Translations under genes and position numbers: made by a program
NCBI GenBank assembly: GCA_963678855.1
Contig: OY787448.1
Span: 1,612,001-1,676,000 of the forward strand
Length of the DNA stretch: 64,000 nucleotides
Direction of reading: 5' to 3'
Source of the DNA: F22 sp963678855
Lineage (GTDB): Bacteria > Bacteroidota > Bacteroidia > Bacteroidales > Bacteroidaceae
The notes under the pieces: model-generated
The model's database searches: none
Told to the model about the DNA's origin: nothing
The model's input: the letters and a program-made list of their open reading frames with translations, nothing else
Shown: positions 52,662-61,177 of the stretch, one piece after another
How positions within the stretch are numbered: the stretch's first letter is position 1
Layout of the letters: each line of letters begins with the position of its first letter

Positions 52662-52673
52662 ATTTTTTCTTTT

Positions 52674-52695
52674 AGATTTACAAAGCTGTAAATCT
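52674..52695. promoter_or_regulatory. Inverted repeat upstream of the clan-D glycosidase gene
   Basis: AGATTTACA-AAGC-TGTAAATCT, perfect 9-bp arms, 13 bases upstream of the ATG. It could be an operator or a leader hairpin. The rest of 52696-52850 shows no gene. Confidence 0.4.
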
Positions 52696-52852
52696 AGCTA
52701 TAAGAAACTATGTATCAAAGTATTTTAGATACAATTAAGATGACGACAAGTCTATAGGTACTGTTTATCGGGGTATATTAAACAACTCTATAGACATGAA
52801 TTAAAGTATTTTTTATTTGCCTATTTTAAAAAACAGGCTTTGAAATACCAAA

Positions 52853-52884
52853 AAGTGCATCCACGACAACTCGCAGATGCACTT
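52853..52884 (-). terminator. Terminator of the btuB2-cbiK operon
   Basis: Perfect 9-bp stem AAGTGCATC/GATGCACTT, 14-base loop; the minus strand continues with TTTTT. 27 bases after the cbiK stop. Confidence 0.8.
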
Positions 52885-52910
52885 ACAGTAAAAATCTATT
52901 TAGAGAGTAT

Positions 52911-53930
52911 TTATTCTCCAGAACCTGCTGCAATAGCGGCCTTCATATGGTTGATCCATACATTAACCACTGCTGGGTAGTCACCTAGCCCCTTAAGGTG
53001 ACAGTTGCTTGCTTCTACTTTATAAGTACCTGAAGCATTCAACATCACTTTCCAGCTTTGGTCTTCAGCACCTTCGTTTGGATCTTCTTCACCAGCCATG
53101 TCATTATTTGCGTGGTCACCTGCAATAGACATTAGTGGAGCAAGGTTTACGACCTTAGTAGCAGCTGCACGGCTTTCCAGGTATTGAGCATCTAGTTCAG
53201 CCTTGACGTATGGGTACAACATGTTCATACAGTCTACAGTACCAACGAATACGTTAGAGTTTATAGAACGCAAGTAATCTTCAATCATGTGGTAGCTGCG
53301 GTTTGCATAGCTGTAGCTATCTTCTGGGTTACCATGACCCATCAAGACTAGGGATTCACCGTTAGCTAGTTGAGTAGCGTAATCGGCCAATAGGACATCA
53401 CCTACAGCTTTTACGTCAGCACCGAAGTTTTTTCCTTCACCGATGTCGCTCAATAGAGGTTCACCTAGTACAACATCTACATCAGGATATTCTTTCTTGA
53501 AGTTTTTGACATAGTAGTCGCGAAGCAAAGCATACTCTTCACCTGGAATGACGTGTAGAGATTGGATTTGGATAGTCTTGTAGCCAGCTTCACCTAGTTT
53601 TTCCAACCATTTGTCTGGAGTCGCATACCACTCACCTGTTTGTTGAGCCCAACGAGTGATACAAGTTGTCGATGTGAATGAGAAATACTGATCTGCATTA
53701 GGGAAAGCCGTAGCAAATTGGCTTCTCATGTTTTTATAGGTCTCATGTGGAGCTTCAAATGTACTACCAAATGTAACCAATAGCATAGCTGTGTCCTTAG
53801 ACTTGTTTACTATTACACCGTTGTACTCCTCAGTATTTTTTGAATCGTCATCACTTGAACAAGCACTAAAACCTACTAAAGAAAAAGCTGTGAATAGTAC
53901 AGCACACAAAATAAATGAAATCTTTTTCAT
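52911..53930 (-). CDS. cbiK: CbiK-family sirohydrochlorin cobaltochelatase, predicted surface lipoprotein
   Basis: Class II chelatase fold. Family motifs: 'AMLLVTFGSTFEAPHETYKN', first His in 'SLHVIPGEEYALL' and second His in 'LVLMGHGNPEDS', the counterparts of the metal-binding His of Salmonella CbiK. Unlike that cytosolic enzyme it has a lipoprotein signal (VGFSAC, Cys24) followed by SSDDDS, which matches the S-D-D-D type surface-export signal. 339 residues against ~264 for Salmonella CbiK. It is 42 bases downstream of a riboswitch-controlled receptor. Porphyromonas IhtB is a known lipoprotein of this family tied to heme-iron uptake, so the role may be metal/tetrapyrrole handling outside the cell rather than biosynthesis. 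Confidence 0.88.
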   Translation of the reverse strand: MKKISFILCAVLFTAFSLVGFSACSSDDDSKNTEEYNGVIVNKSKDTAMLLVTFGSTFEAPHETYKNMRSQFATAFPNADQYFSFTSTTCITRWAQQTGEWYATPDKWLEKLGEAGYKTIQIQSLHVIPGEEYALLRDYYVKNFKKEYPDVDVVLGEPLLSDIGEGKNFGADVKAVGDVLLADYATQLANGESLVLMGHGNPEDSYSYANRSYHMIEDYLRSINSNVFVGTVDCMNMLYPYVKAELDAQYLESRAAATKVVNLAPLMSIAGDHANNDMAGEEDPNEGAEDQSWKVMLNASGTYKVEASNCHLKGLGDYPAVVNVWINHMKAAIAAGSGE

Positions 53931-53972
53931 GTTTTTAAATTTATAATTTAAATAATTGAGTTGAGTTTCTGT

Positions 53973-56027
53973 TTAGTTATTATCTCCTGAGAACTTTATA
54001 ATTAAAGAGATATAAAATGTACGTCCAGGAGTTTTGGTGCCATAGTTGGTGCCATAAGGAGTCGTTACTTTATAGTCGAGCAAGTTGTCGATACCTGCTT
54101 GCGCTTCATAGGTCATCCCCCGACGTTTGGCTAGTTTATGGCTCGTAGAGAAGCGCAAAAGAGAATATCCATGCGTATCTCCATAATATCGATAATAACG
54201 CTTACTTTGACTCTTGGCAAAGAGTCCCATACCTAAAGTATAGTTATTCCAAGTATGTCGCCAGCGCACATGAGCATTGGCATGATGCTTAGATGTACCA
54301 TCCAGCATGATATGCTCTACTTCTCCATCATCATTGAGTTGATCTCCATCGGCATAGACAAAGCTATAACCAATTCCTGCACTCCAACCATGCTTCCATT
54401 TCGCACTGGCTAGGGCATCGAATCCTTTGCTTTCGGCATCTTCGATATTTTGATACGTCATAGTACGTTCTATACCGTGAGCAGCATCTCGTACAGAAAC
54501 GGGGGTTTCGACTAAAGCAATCATATCATCGACTTTGTTGATATAACCAGTCAGGCTAAAACTGTAGTTGCCTGGTTGATATTCAATGCCTGCACTCATA
54601 TAGCGTGATGTTTGAGGATCTAGATCTGAACTACCCATATATCTAGTCAATTTACCCATCATATCACGCTCATACTGGTAGTACATTTGCTTCAAGGTAG
54701 GTGTTTTGAATCCTTCTGCATAGGTCGCACGCAGATTCCATGCACCTAAGTGGTAACGCATGCTGGCTTTAGGATTGATATTGAAACCAAACTCTTTATG
54801 AGTGTTGGCACGCAAACCTAGTGTGACATTCAAGCCTTTAGTGATATTCCATTCGTCTTGTGCATAACCCGAAAGCATATAGGCTGTGGCATGATTGCCT
54901 TGTACGTTATAAGGTGCTTTCAGATAGTCTAGGCGATATTCTAATCCAGCATTAAGTGTGTGTTGATCAGAAAGGTGCAAAATAGCTTTAGTCTCAGCTA
55001 GAAATCGTTTCTGAGTATTCTGCAAGATTTGATCCCCATCTACATATTCTGGATGTACCACATGCAAATCACCTGCATCGTCTGCATACCAATATTCTTC
55101 GATTGTATGGCCTGTATAATTGTGGTAGTAATCTCGTTGGTTGAACTGGAAAGAGGCGGTGATTTTATCTGCACCAGCTAGTTTATATTCCGCATCCAAG
55201 GCCGCAGCATACGATTTATATTGTAGATCATACGTGGTGTAGTTTGGTTTTCCACAAGGGCGAAACATTTCTTTTTGGTAGTATGAACCAGAGCCTTCGA
55301 TTTTCAAATCTTGAATAGGTCGATAGGCAATAGCTTGTTCTACCTTTAGATTAGAGTATCTATTGGCTGTCTTTGTCACACTATTCTCATGGATAGTGGT
55401 TTTCTTTAAGTGTTTTGAAGAGTTTTGCCAACCGTCTGAGTGACCAAACTGGAATTTAGTGGTCGATTCCCATTGATTGCGGCCTACATGCAGCACGTTT
55501 AGCTGTTTCACATCTCCATACGAACCTACACGAGTGTTATTACTGACACTGATATCATACAACGATTTTTTTGTGATGATATTGACCACACCAGCTATGG
55601 CATCGGAACCATATAAAGAAGAAGAGGCTCCTTTTACGACTTCGATACGTGCTATATCATCCACCGAAATAGAAGACAGGTCGTTCTCGCCTCCCAAATC
55701 TCCATGCATACGCTTGCCATCCACCAATATAAGGATGTAGCTATTACCTAGGCCATCAAGCTGAATGCCTGAGCCCATATCGCCTTCATTGAAATCGAAA
55801 CTAGGAATCAAACTTCCTAATATCTCTGTCAAACCTTTACCACCAAAATCCTTCAATACATCTCTACGAAGCACTTGTGTTTGTACTGGGGCAGTTTTAT
55901 AATTATGTGCTGTACCCGTACCTGTCACAACAATCTCATCGAGATTGATTTGTTTCTGTGCACCAATTTCTCCTATCCCAGCAAATAATACAAGGATAGA
56001 AAGCGTCCATTTGATTGCTTTCATCAA
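53973..56027 (-). CDS. TonB-dependent receptor, BtuB-like, second copy
   Basis: Signal peptide 'MMKAIKWTLSILVLFAGIGE' to about IGAQ; 'INLDEIVVTGTGTAHN' as TonB-box region; plug motifs 'IQLDGLGNSYILILVDGKRM' and 'IEVVKGASSSLYGSDAIAG', closely like the receptor at 30082-32139. Barrel to the end 'PGRTFYISLIIKFSG'. 684 residues. Preceded by its own cobalamin riboswitch and followed by cbiK in the same transcript. Ligand: corrinoid, cobalt complex or another tetrapyrrole. Confidence 0.9.
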   Translation of the reverse strand: MMKAIKWTLSILVLFAGIGEIGAQKQINLDEIVVTGTGTAHNYKTAPVQTQVLRRDVLKDFGGKGLTEILGSLIPSFDFNEGDMGSGIQLDGLGNSYILILVDGKRMHGDLGGENDLSSISVDDIARIEVVKGASSSLYGSDAIAGVVNIITKKSLYDISVSNNTRVGSYGDVKQLNVLHVGRNQWESTTKFQFGHSDGWQNSSKHLKKTTIHENSVTKTANRYSNLKVEQAIAYRPIQDLKIEGSGSYYQKEMFRPCGKPNYTTYDLQYKSYAAALDAEYKLAGADKITASFQFNQRDYYHNYTGHTIEEYWYADDAGDLHVVHPEYVDGDQILQNTQKRFLAETKAILHLSDQHTLNAGLEYRLDYLKAPYNVQGNHATAYMLSGYAQDEWNITKGLNVTLGLRANTHKEFGFNINPKASMRYHLGAWNLRATYAEGFKTPTLKQMYYQYERDMMGKLTRYMGSSDLDPQTSRYMSAGIEYQPGNYSFSLTGYINKVDDMIALVETPVSVRDAAHGIERTMTYQNIEDAESKGFDALASAKWKHGWSAGIGYSFVYADGDQLNDDGEVEHIMLDGTSKHHANAHVRWRHTWNNYTLGMGLFAKSQSKRYYRYYGDTHGYSLLRFSTSHKLAKRRGMTYEAQAGIDNLLDYKVTTPYGTNYGTKTPGRTFYISLIIKFSGDNN

Positions 56028-56097
56028 AAATAAAAAGTAAAATAAATAGTATCGACGTATATACTAAGTCCTGAGTATATAATCATCTCACGCATTT

Positions 56098-56260
56098 GCT
56101 TGGCAGGTCTTCTGACTTTTCCCCGAGTACTGATGCCTTCCCATCTAGTATGCTGATGACTAGTCGTCTTCAGTAGACAGTGGCAATAAGAATATCAGTC
56201 TCATTATAGCGGGGGATTACAGCTGCAGGTACAGTCTGGGATTCTCACCCAATTCCCTTA
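56098..56260 (-). ncRNA. Cobalamin riboswitch 2 (upstream of btuB2-cbiK)
   Basis: On the minus strand: GGGAATTGGGTGAGAATCCC (about 56238-56257), CTGTACCTGCAGCTGTAATCCCCCGC (about 56209-56234, core box), and B12 box AGTCAGAAGACCTGCC (56102-56117). It is shorter than riboswitch 1. The receptor ATG is 71 bases past the modelled 3' end. Confidence 0.92.
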
Positions 56261-56301
56261 AATAGTTTCAGAGTATGTGAAACCATCACCAAAATGCGAT
56301 G

Positions 56302-56332
56302 CAAAGTTATGATTATTATTTTATGTACACAA
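56302..56332 (-). promoter_or_regulatory. Promoter of riboswitch 2-btuB2-cbiK with an overlapping palindrome
   Basis: Minus strand TTG (56330-56332), 20 bp, TAACTTTG (56302-56309). A palindrome ACAAATA-N6-TATTTGT (56329-56348) covers the TTG and may bind a regulator. Confidence 0.6.
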
Positions 56333-56363
56333 ATATTTCTGTATTTGTCTTTTTCAAATATTT

Positions 56364-57173
56364 TTATTCTTGGACAGTTTGAAGAGGCACCATGCAGATG
56401 CTCAACTCATAAAGTAACCATAATGGAAGAGCTACAATTGTCAGTGTAAAAGGATCGCCTGTAGGGGTGATGACTGCTGCAAGTATAACAACTGCCAAGA
56501 AGGCATGGCGGCGATATGTTTTGAGCATCTGTCTGTGTATAAGTCCAAAAACACCCAAAAACCATAATAATAAAGGAATCTCAAAGGTGATGCCTAAAGC
56601 AGCAATCAATCCAGTGAAGTTATCCATATAGGAAGTCAATGACAGTTGATTGGTAATACTGTCACTCAATTGATAGCCAATCAGAAAACGTAAAGTCAAA
56701 GGAAAAACTAAGAAATAACCCACTAAGGCACCTACGTAGAACATGCCTCCACCCATCCAAAAGGCACGCATCACACCGCGCTTTTCTTTAGAATATAGTG
56801 CTGGACGTATAAATTGCCATATTTCAAAAAAAATGTATGGCACCGTAGTCAATACAGCCAGTCCAAATGCCGTACTAATATGGATGAGAAAAGGAGAAGT
56901 AAGGTTATAATTAATCAAATCTATTTCGGGAGGATACATCAAAGCATTTTCTGCAACTCCTATAGATTCACTGATAAATCGTATCCACTGATAAAACAAA
57001 AAATCAGCATGACATGGCCCCATAATCACCACATCAAACATCCAGTCCATGCACACAAAATACCCCACAGCAAATAGTATCCAAACTAATAATAAGCGGA
57101 TAATCACTGTGCGCAATTCATCGACATGGTCCCAAAAAGTAGCATACTTAGTTGGTTGATGAGGGGCATTCAT
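56364..57173 (-). CDS. tatC: Sec-independent protein translocase TatC
   Basis: Core of the twin-arginine translocase in the inner membrane. N-terminal 'FWDHVDELRTVIIRLLLVWI' is the TatC signature region; six membrane segments; 'FGLAVLTTVPYIFFEIWQFI' and 'RPALYSKEKRGVMRAFWMGG' with the conserved loop after segment 2; 'AVITPTGDPFTLTIVALPLW' near the end. 269 residues. 17 bases after tatA. No tatB is seen, as is usual for minimal TatAC systems. Confidence 0.95.
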   Translation of the reverse strand: MNAPHQPTKYATFWDHVDELRTVIIRLLLVWILFAVGYFVCMDWMFDVVIMGPCHADFLFYQWIRFISESIGVAENALMYPPEIDLINYNLTSPFLIHISTAFGLAVLTTVPYIFFEIWQFIRPALYSKEKRGVMRAFWMGGGMFYVGALVGYFLVFPLTLRFLIGYQLSDSITNQLSLTSYMDNFTGLIAALGITFEIPLLLWFLGVFGLIHRQMLKTYRRHAFLAVVILAAVITPTGDPFTLTIVALPLWLLYELSICMVPLQTVQE

Positions 57174-57190
57174 AATAAGGGTTTACAAGA

Positions 57191-57439
57191 TTAATTCGAA
57201 GATTGATCTTCCTTTTCTTCCTTAGAAGGCTTCTCGTCCTCTTCGTCTATAGAATCTTTTGCTTTATTAAATTCAGACTTGGCTTCATTGACTCCGTCTT
57301 TAAAACTTTTGGCGCCTTTGCCTAGTCCACGCATCAATTCAGGAATTTTCTTGCCGCCAAATAGAATCACGACAAGTATAAGAATAATAATTAGCTCAGA
57401 ACCTCTTGGTAAGCTTATAAACATAGGGAGTATTTCCAT
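57191..57439 (-). CDS. tatA: Sec-independent protein translocase TatA/E
   Basis: One N-terminal membrane helix (about 14-28), 'VILFGGKKIPELMRGLGKG' hinge and amphipathic helix, then an acidic tail rich in E, D and K. 82 residues. It lies 68 bases downstream of cbiB in the same direction, so tatAC may be read from the cob operon. Confidence 0.94.
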   Translation of the reverse strand: MEILPMFISLPRGSELIIILILVVILFGGKKIPELMRGLGKGAKSFKDGVNEAKSEFNKAKDSIDEEDEKPSKEEKEDQSSN

Positions 57440-57507
57440 GATATTGTATTTGTATAGGTAATAATCACTTCTTAGTTAACCTCACAAATATACTAATTTT
57501 CTAGCAC

Positions 57508-58533
57508 TTATAGCAGTGAGATTAAGCCAAATGCGATTAAACTATGGATAATCAATAAAATACTAACACTTAGAACTTCTGTCCAGAAATTGATACTTAC
57601 TGCTTTCTCCATATCTTCATATGTAAATGAACGCTTAGTCTCACCTATATAGGGTTTGACAACGACTTGCCCAAAATATGGGTGTGGTCCTCCAAACTGA
57701 CAGTCTAGAACAGCTGCTAGTGCAGATTCAGGATAACCAGAATTGGGGCTCAAGTGGGCTTTTCCATAAGTAGATACGATACGATGTCCTTTCTTTAAGC
57801 AAAACTGTCTATCTCTAGCCCATCCTATAAGCAAAATAAGATATGCTGTGATACGTGCTGGTATATAGTTAGCTACGTCATCTAGCTGGGCAGCAAATCG
57901 ACCAAACTGTGTATAACGTGGAGTACGGTATCCTATCATAGAATCTAATGTGTTGATCATTTTATAGGCCATCATTCCAGGTACACCCAATAGAAGCCAC
58001 CAAAATAATGGAGCAATCACTCCATCGCTAAGGTTTTCTGCTAGGGTTTCTAAAGCTGCGGCTGCTACTTCATTGCTTGAAAGCTCGGCAGTATCTCGAC
58101 CAACTATTCGGGCAACTTGCTTTCGTCCTTTGGCTAAAGACTCCTCTAAAGCATCAAAAACCATACGGACTTCTTGTCGTAGGGTCTTTCCAGCCAAACA
58201 ACTGAATACAAAATATATGGCTATCAATATATGAAATACGATGGCTGCATATTTATAGCTTGTAGGCACATCTGCCAGATGTATCATGTAAGCTGGCAAA
58301 GCATAGACTAATAGGCTAGTCAAAATAAAGACGCTCCCAACTAGTAAAACAGTCATTACTGTTCCTTTAGTCACGCGACTATGTCCTTTGTTCATTCTTT
58401 TTTCGCAAAAACTAATCATTTTTCCGAACGCAACTATAGGATGTGGCATTCGTGGTGGATCACCCAAGCACATATCTAAAATCCATGCTAGTAGCAATAC
58501 AAAAATAGCTAGTATACTAAATGAAATTCCCAT
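57508..58533 (-). CDS. cbiB: Adenosylcobinamide-phosphate synthase CbiB/CobD
   Basis: Attaches the aminopropanol side chain to adenosylcobyrate. Membrane protein with 5-7 hydrophobic segments; motifs 'LGDPPRMPHPIVAFGKMI' near the N terminus, 'ETLAENLSDGVIAPLFWWLL', 'INTLDSMIGYRTPRYTQFGR' and 'NSGYPESALAAVLDCQFGG'. 341 residues. 13 bases after the PLP-dependent decarboxylase gene that supplies the side chain. Confidence 0.95.
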   Translation of the reverse strand: MGISFSILAIFVLLLAWILDMCLGDPPRMPHPIVAFGKMISFCEKRMNKGHSRVTKGTVMTVLLVGSVFILTSLLVYALPAYMIHLADVPTSYKYAAIVFHILIAIYFVFSCLAGKTLRQEVRMVFDALEESLAKGRKQVARIVGRDTAELSSNEVAAAALETLAENLSDGVIAPLFWWLLLGVPGMMAYKMINTLDSMIGYRTPRYTQFGRFAAQLDDVANYIPARITAYLILLIGWARDRQFCLKKGHRIVSTYGKAHLSPNSGYPESALAAVLDCQFGGPHPYFGQVVVKPYIGETKRSFTYEDMEKAVSINFWTEVLSVSILLIIHSLIAFGLISLL

Positions 58534-58546
58534 AATAATAAACAGT

Positions 58547-59554
58547 TTATTCGCTCAAATAGTGCATAATTGCTTCCAATAAGCGGTTATTTTCCTCTTT
58601 TGTCTGTGTACACACTCTAAAATACGCCGTGTCTAGCCCATTAAAATTACTTGCATCGCGAATAAGAATTCCATAATTTTCTGCCAAAAACTCCTTCAAA
58701 CTAGCCGCTTGGCCAAAGCGCAATTGACACAACATGTAGTGAGTATCTGTTGGCCACACCTCTATACATTTGGTATCTATTAAAGCTTGTCTTAATCGAG
58801 CAGTTTCTTCTAAATAAGCAGATAAATCGAGTGTAATTGGATGTTCTAGCAAATATAAGCCAGCTGCCAATGCCATTGCATTGACACTCCAAGGTTGTTG
58901 ATATGGCAATACCATATTCATCAACTTTTCATTGCAAATCATATATCCCAAACGTAAACCAGCAATCAAACTACGCTTGGTCATAGAATGCAAAAGAATG
59001 ACATTGGGCAATGCTGTAGCTTCTATATCAGAAATCACCTCTTTCTGAGTAAAATCTAGGTAAGACTGATCGATAACAAATATCCTATCCGAATGCTTTC
59101 GAATCAAATCTAGTAAAACATCCTTATTAAATACTTGTCCTGTTGGATTATTGGGATTGCATATCCACACCACTTCACTTTCAGTAGGGATATTATCTAA
59201 ATTATAGAAGGTTTTAATTTTATGCTTATGGACTTGACAGCTATCTTGGTATTCACTAAATGTAGGAGCCAAAATAGCCGACTGTCTATAAGCGAAAGCC
59301 TGTGCAATCATATATATAGCTTGTGTGGCTCCATTGGTAACCAACACATGTTCTTCTTTCACATGATGGTGTACAGCCAAAGCACGAGTAAGTGTTCCTG
59401 CACCTGGCTCTGGGTAATGATGGATAGCAGAAATATGCTCTATAAGGTGATTTCTTAAACCATCACAGTTTAATGTTTGAAGCACATTGCTGCTAAAGTT
59501 GCTAACAATAGGCACTGTATATCTATGGGCGTCATCGCCGTGTCCTTGAATCAT
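58547..59554 (-). CDS. cobD: Threonine-phosphate decarboxylase (PLP-dependent aminotransferase fold)
   Basis: Makes (R)-1-amino-2-propanol phosphate for the cobalamin nucleotide loop. Fold-type I motifs: 'VLVTNGATQAIYMIAQAF', 'VWICNPNNPTGQVF', 'IFVIDQSYLDFTQ' and the PLP lysine in 'LLHSMTKRSLIAGLRLGYM'. 'NFSSNVLQ' near the N terminus corresponds to the NxN motif of CobD. Histidinol-phosphate aminotransferases look alike, but the position between cobQ and cbiB (6- and 13-base gaps) favours CobD. Confidence 0.9.
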   Translation of the reverse strand: MIQGHGDDAHRYTVPIVSNFSSNVLQTLNCDGLRNHLIEHISAIHHYPEPGAGTLTRALAVHHHVKEEHVLVTNGATQAIYMIAQAFAYRQSAILAPTFSEYQDSCQVHKHKIKTFYNLDNIPTESEVVWICNPNNPTGQVFNKDVLLDLIRKHSDRIFVIDQSYLDFTQKEVISDIEATALPNVILLHSMTKRSLIAGLRLGYMICNEKLMNMVLPYQQPWSVNAMALAAGLYLLEHPITLDLSAYLEETARLRQALIDTKCIEVWPTDTHYMLCQLRFGQAASLKEFLAENYGILIRDASNFNGLDTAYFRVCTQTKEENNRLLEAIMHYLSE

Positions 59555-59560
59555 AATTTA

Positions 59561-61081
59561 TTATTCTATTGGCTTGGAAATGATTTTATATAGTTTATCC
59601 ATATCTACATGATTACGTACATGCTCAGCCAAAGCATCATACTGTCTGGATTTATAGGCTTCGTAATCTTCAGATTTGACATCACTGTCGGCTGTTTTAT
59701 CTTTGTAAGGGCTAAGCAAATAGTCTATCACAGAGGCATTATCTAAAATACCATGAATATAACTCCCCATACACTTATGTGGAATACCCAAACCTTCTTT
59801 GCTACCATCAGACAACGTATTAATCCAATCAAAGGTGTCGGTACCATCTAAAGATTCACGACGTGTTGTTTCTCCTTGATGAATTTCATACCCTTGACAT
59901 GGGGCATCTGTGGATTCTCCTAGTTCGAAGTCGAATTGTACTTGACGTGTGACTTTTTCACCTTGAAGCACAGTATCTGTAGGCAAAATACCCAAACCAT
60001 CAATCAAGGGAATATCTCCCTCTTGCTGTGTTGGATCGGCAATGGTATGTCCCATCATTTGATACCCACCACAAATACCAACTACTTGTTTTCCTTTTTT
60101 ATATTGTTTGACTAACTCCGATGCGAGACCTTTCTCACGAAGTAATTGCATATCATGAATTGTATTCTTACTACCAGGAATAATCAATAAATCGGCTTTT
60201 GCCAATTCTTCTGGTTTATCAGTGTAATACAAATGCACACGGGCATCGTTGGCCAATGCAGAAAAATCTGTAAAATTGGCCATATGACGAAGCAAAACAA
60301 CTGCTACATTGACTTTTGTATCTGCTGATGCTTGTTTGGTTTTCTGATCTAAAATGACAGAATCTTCTGCTTCAATATCTATCCCTTGGTAATATGGTAT
60401 AACTCCTAATACAGGTACACCACATAGTACTTCTATCTTTTCTACACCTGTGGAAAACAAAGAGATGTCTCCACGGAATTTGTTGATTAGTATACCACTT
60501 AGATGTTTTCTTTCTTCTGGAGTCAACAACATCACAGAACCATACAAACTTGCAAAAACACCACCTCTGTCGATATCAGCTACCAAAAAGACATGAGCAC
60601 CAGCATGAATAGCCATAGGCATGTTCACAAGATCACGATGACGGAGGTTAATCTCACTGATAGATCCAGCGCCTTCCATCACAATAGGATTAAATCGGGT
60701 AGCTAAGCGATCAAATGCGGCATACACTTCTTGACGTAGATAATCATGCCCTTCCGTACGGTAATATTCTCGTGCAGAACGATTCCCTATAGGCTTTCCG
60801 TGTAGCACAACCTGGGATTTCATATCTCCAGTTGGTTTCAACAACAAAGGGTTCATATCTGTATGACAAGGCACTTGAGCTGCTTCTGCCTGAACAGCTT
60901 GTGCACGACCTATTTCAAAGCCCTCTGGTGTCGCGTAAGAATTGAGGGCCATATTTTGTGCTTTAAATGGTGCTGGTGAATAGCCATCTTGCTTTAAGAT
61001 ACGACAAAAAGCAGCTGCTACGACACTTTTGCCGACATCACTACCTGTTCCAGCGAGCATAAAAGGATATACTTCTTTCAT
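59561..61081 (-). CDS. cobQ: Cobyric acid synthase
   Basis: CbiP/CobQ amidates carboxyls b, d, e and g of adenosylcobyrinate a,c-diamide using glutamine. N-terminal synthetase domain: 'LAGTGSDVGKSVVAAAFCRI', 'PFKAQNMALNSYATPEGFE', 'VMEGAGSISEINLRHRD'. C-terminal glutamine amidotransferase: 'KQVVGICGGYQMMGHTI' with nucleophile Cys and 'GSYIHGILDN' with catalytic His. 506 residues. First gene of cobQ-cobD-cbiB-tatA-tatC, divergent from cobU. Confidence 0.96.
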   Translation of the reverse strand: MKEVYPFMLAGTGSDVGKSVVAAAFCRILKQDGYSPAPFKAQNMALNSYATPEGFEIGRAQAVQAEAAQVPCHTDMNPLLLKPTGDMKSQVVLHGKPIGNRSAREYYRTEGHDYLRQEVYAAFDRLATRFNPIVMEGAGSISEINLRHRDLVNMPMAIHAGAHVFLVADIDRGGVFASLYGSVMLLTPEERKHLSGILINKFRGDISLFSTGVEKIEVLCGVPVLGVIPYYQGIDIEAEDSVILDQKTKQASADTKVNVAVVLLRHMANFTDFSALANDARVHLYYTDKPEELAKADLLIIPGSKNTIHDMQLLREKGLASELVKQYKKGKQVVGICGGYQMMGHTIADPTQQEGDIPLIDGLGILPTDTVLQGEKVTRQVQFDFELGESTDAPCQGYEIHQGETTRRESLDGTDTFDWINTLSDGSKEGLGIPHKCMGSYIHGILDNASVIDYLLSPYKDKTADSDVKSEDYEAYKSRQYDALAEHVRNHVDMDKLYKIISKPIE

Positions 61082-61114
61082 AATTTAATTACTTCCTAGT
61101 TGTATTACAGTCGA

Positions 61115-61128
61115 CAAAGGTACAAAAA
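61115..61128 (-). promoter_or_regulatory. Promoter box of cobQ operon
   Basis: Minus strand TTTTTGTACCTTTG, with TACCTTTG as -7 box, 34 bases before the cobQ ATG. It is a mirror image (13 of 14 bases) of the cobU box at 61159-61172. Confidence 0.5.
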
Positions 61129-61158
61129 GCGTCTCTTTTAAATGTCTATCCCTCGTTT

Positions 61159-61172
61159 TTTTTGTACTTTTG
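61159..61172 (+). promoter_or_regulatory. Promoter box of cobU, five bases before its ATG
   Basis: Plus strand TTTTTGTACTTTTG, then TAACC and ATG at 61178. The identical TACTTTTGT plus four bases plus ATG precedes cbiA. Implies a leaderless transcript and decides against the ATG at 61142. Confidence 0.45.
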
Positions 61173-61177
61173 TAACC

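Noticed and set aside
61142..61177. Longer N terminus of CobU
   Set aside because: The added 12 residues match nothing in the family and the promoter box lies downstream of that ATG.
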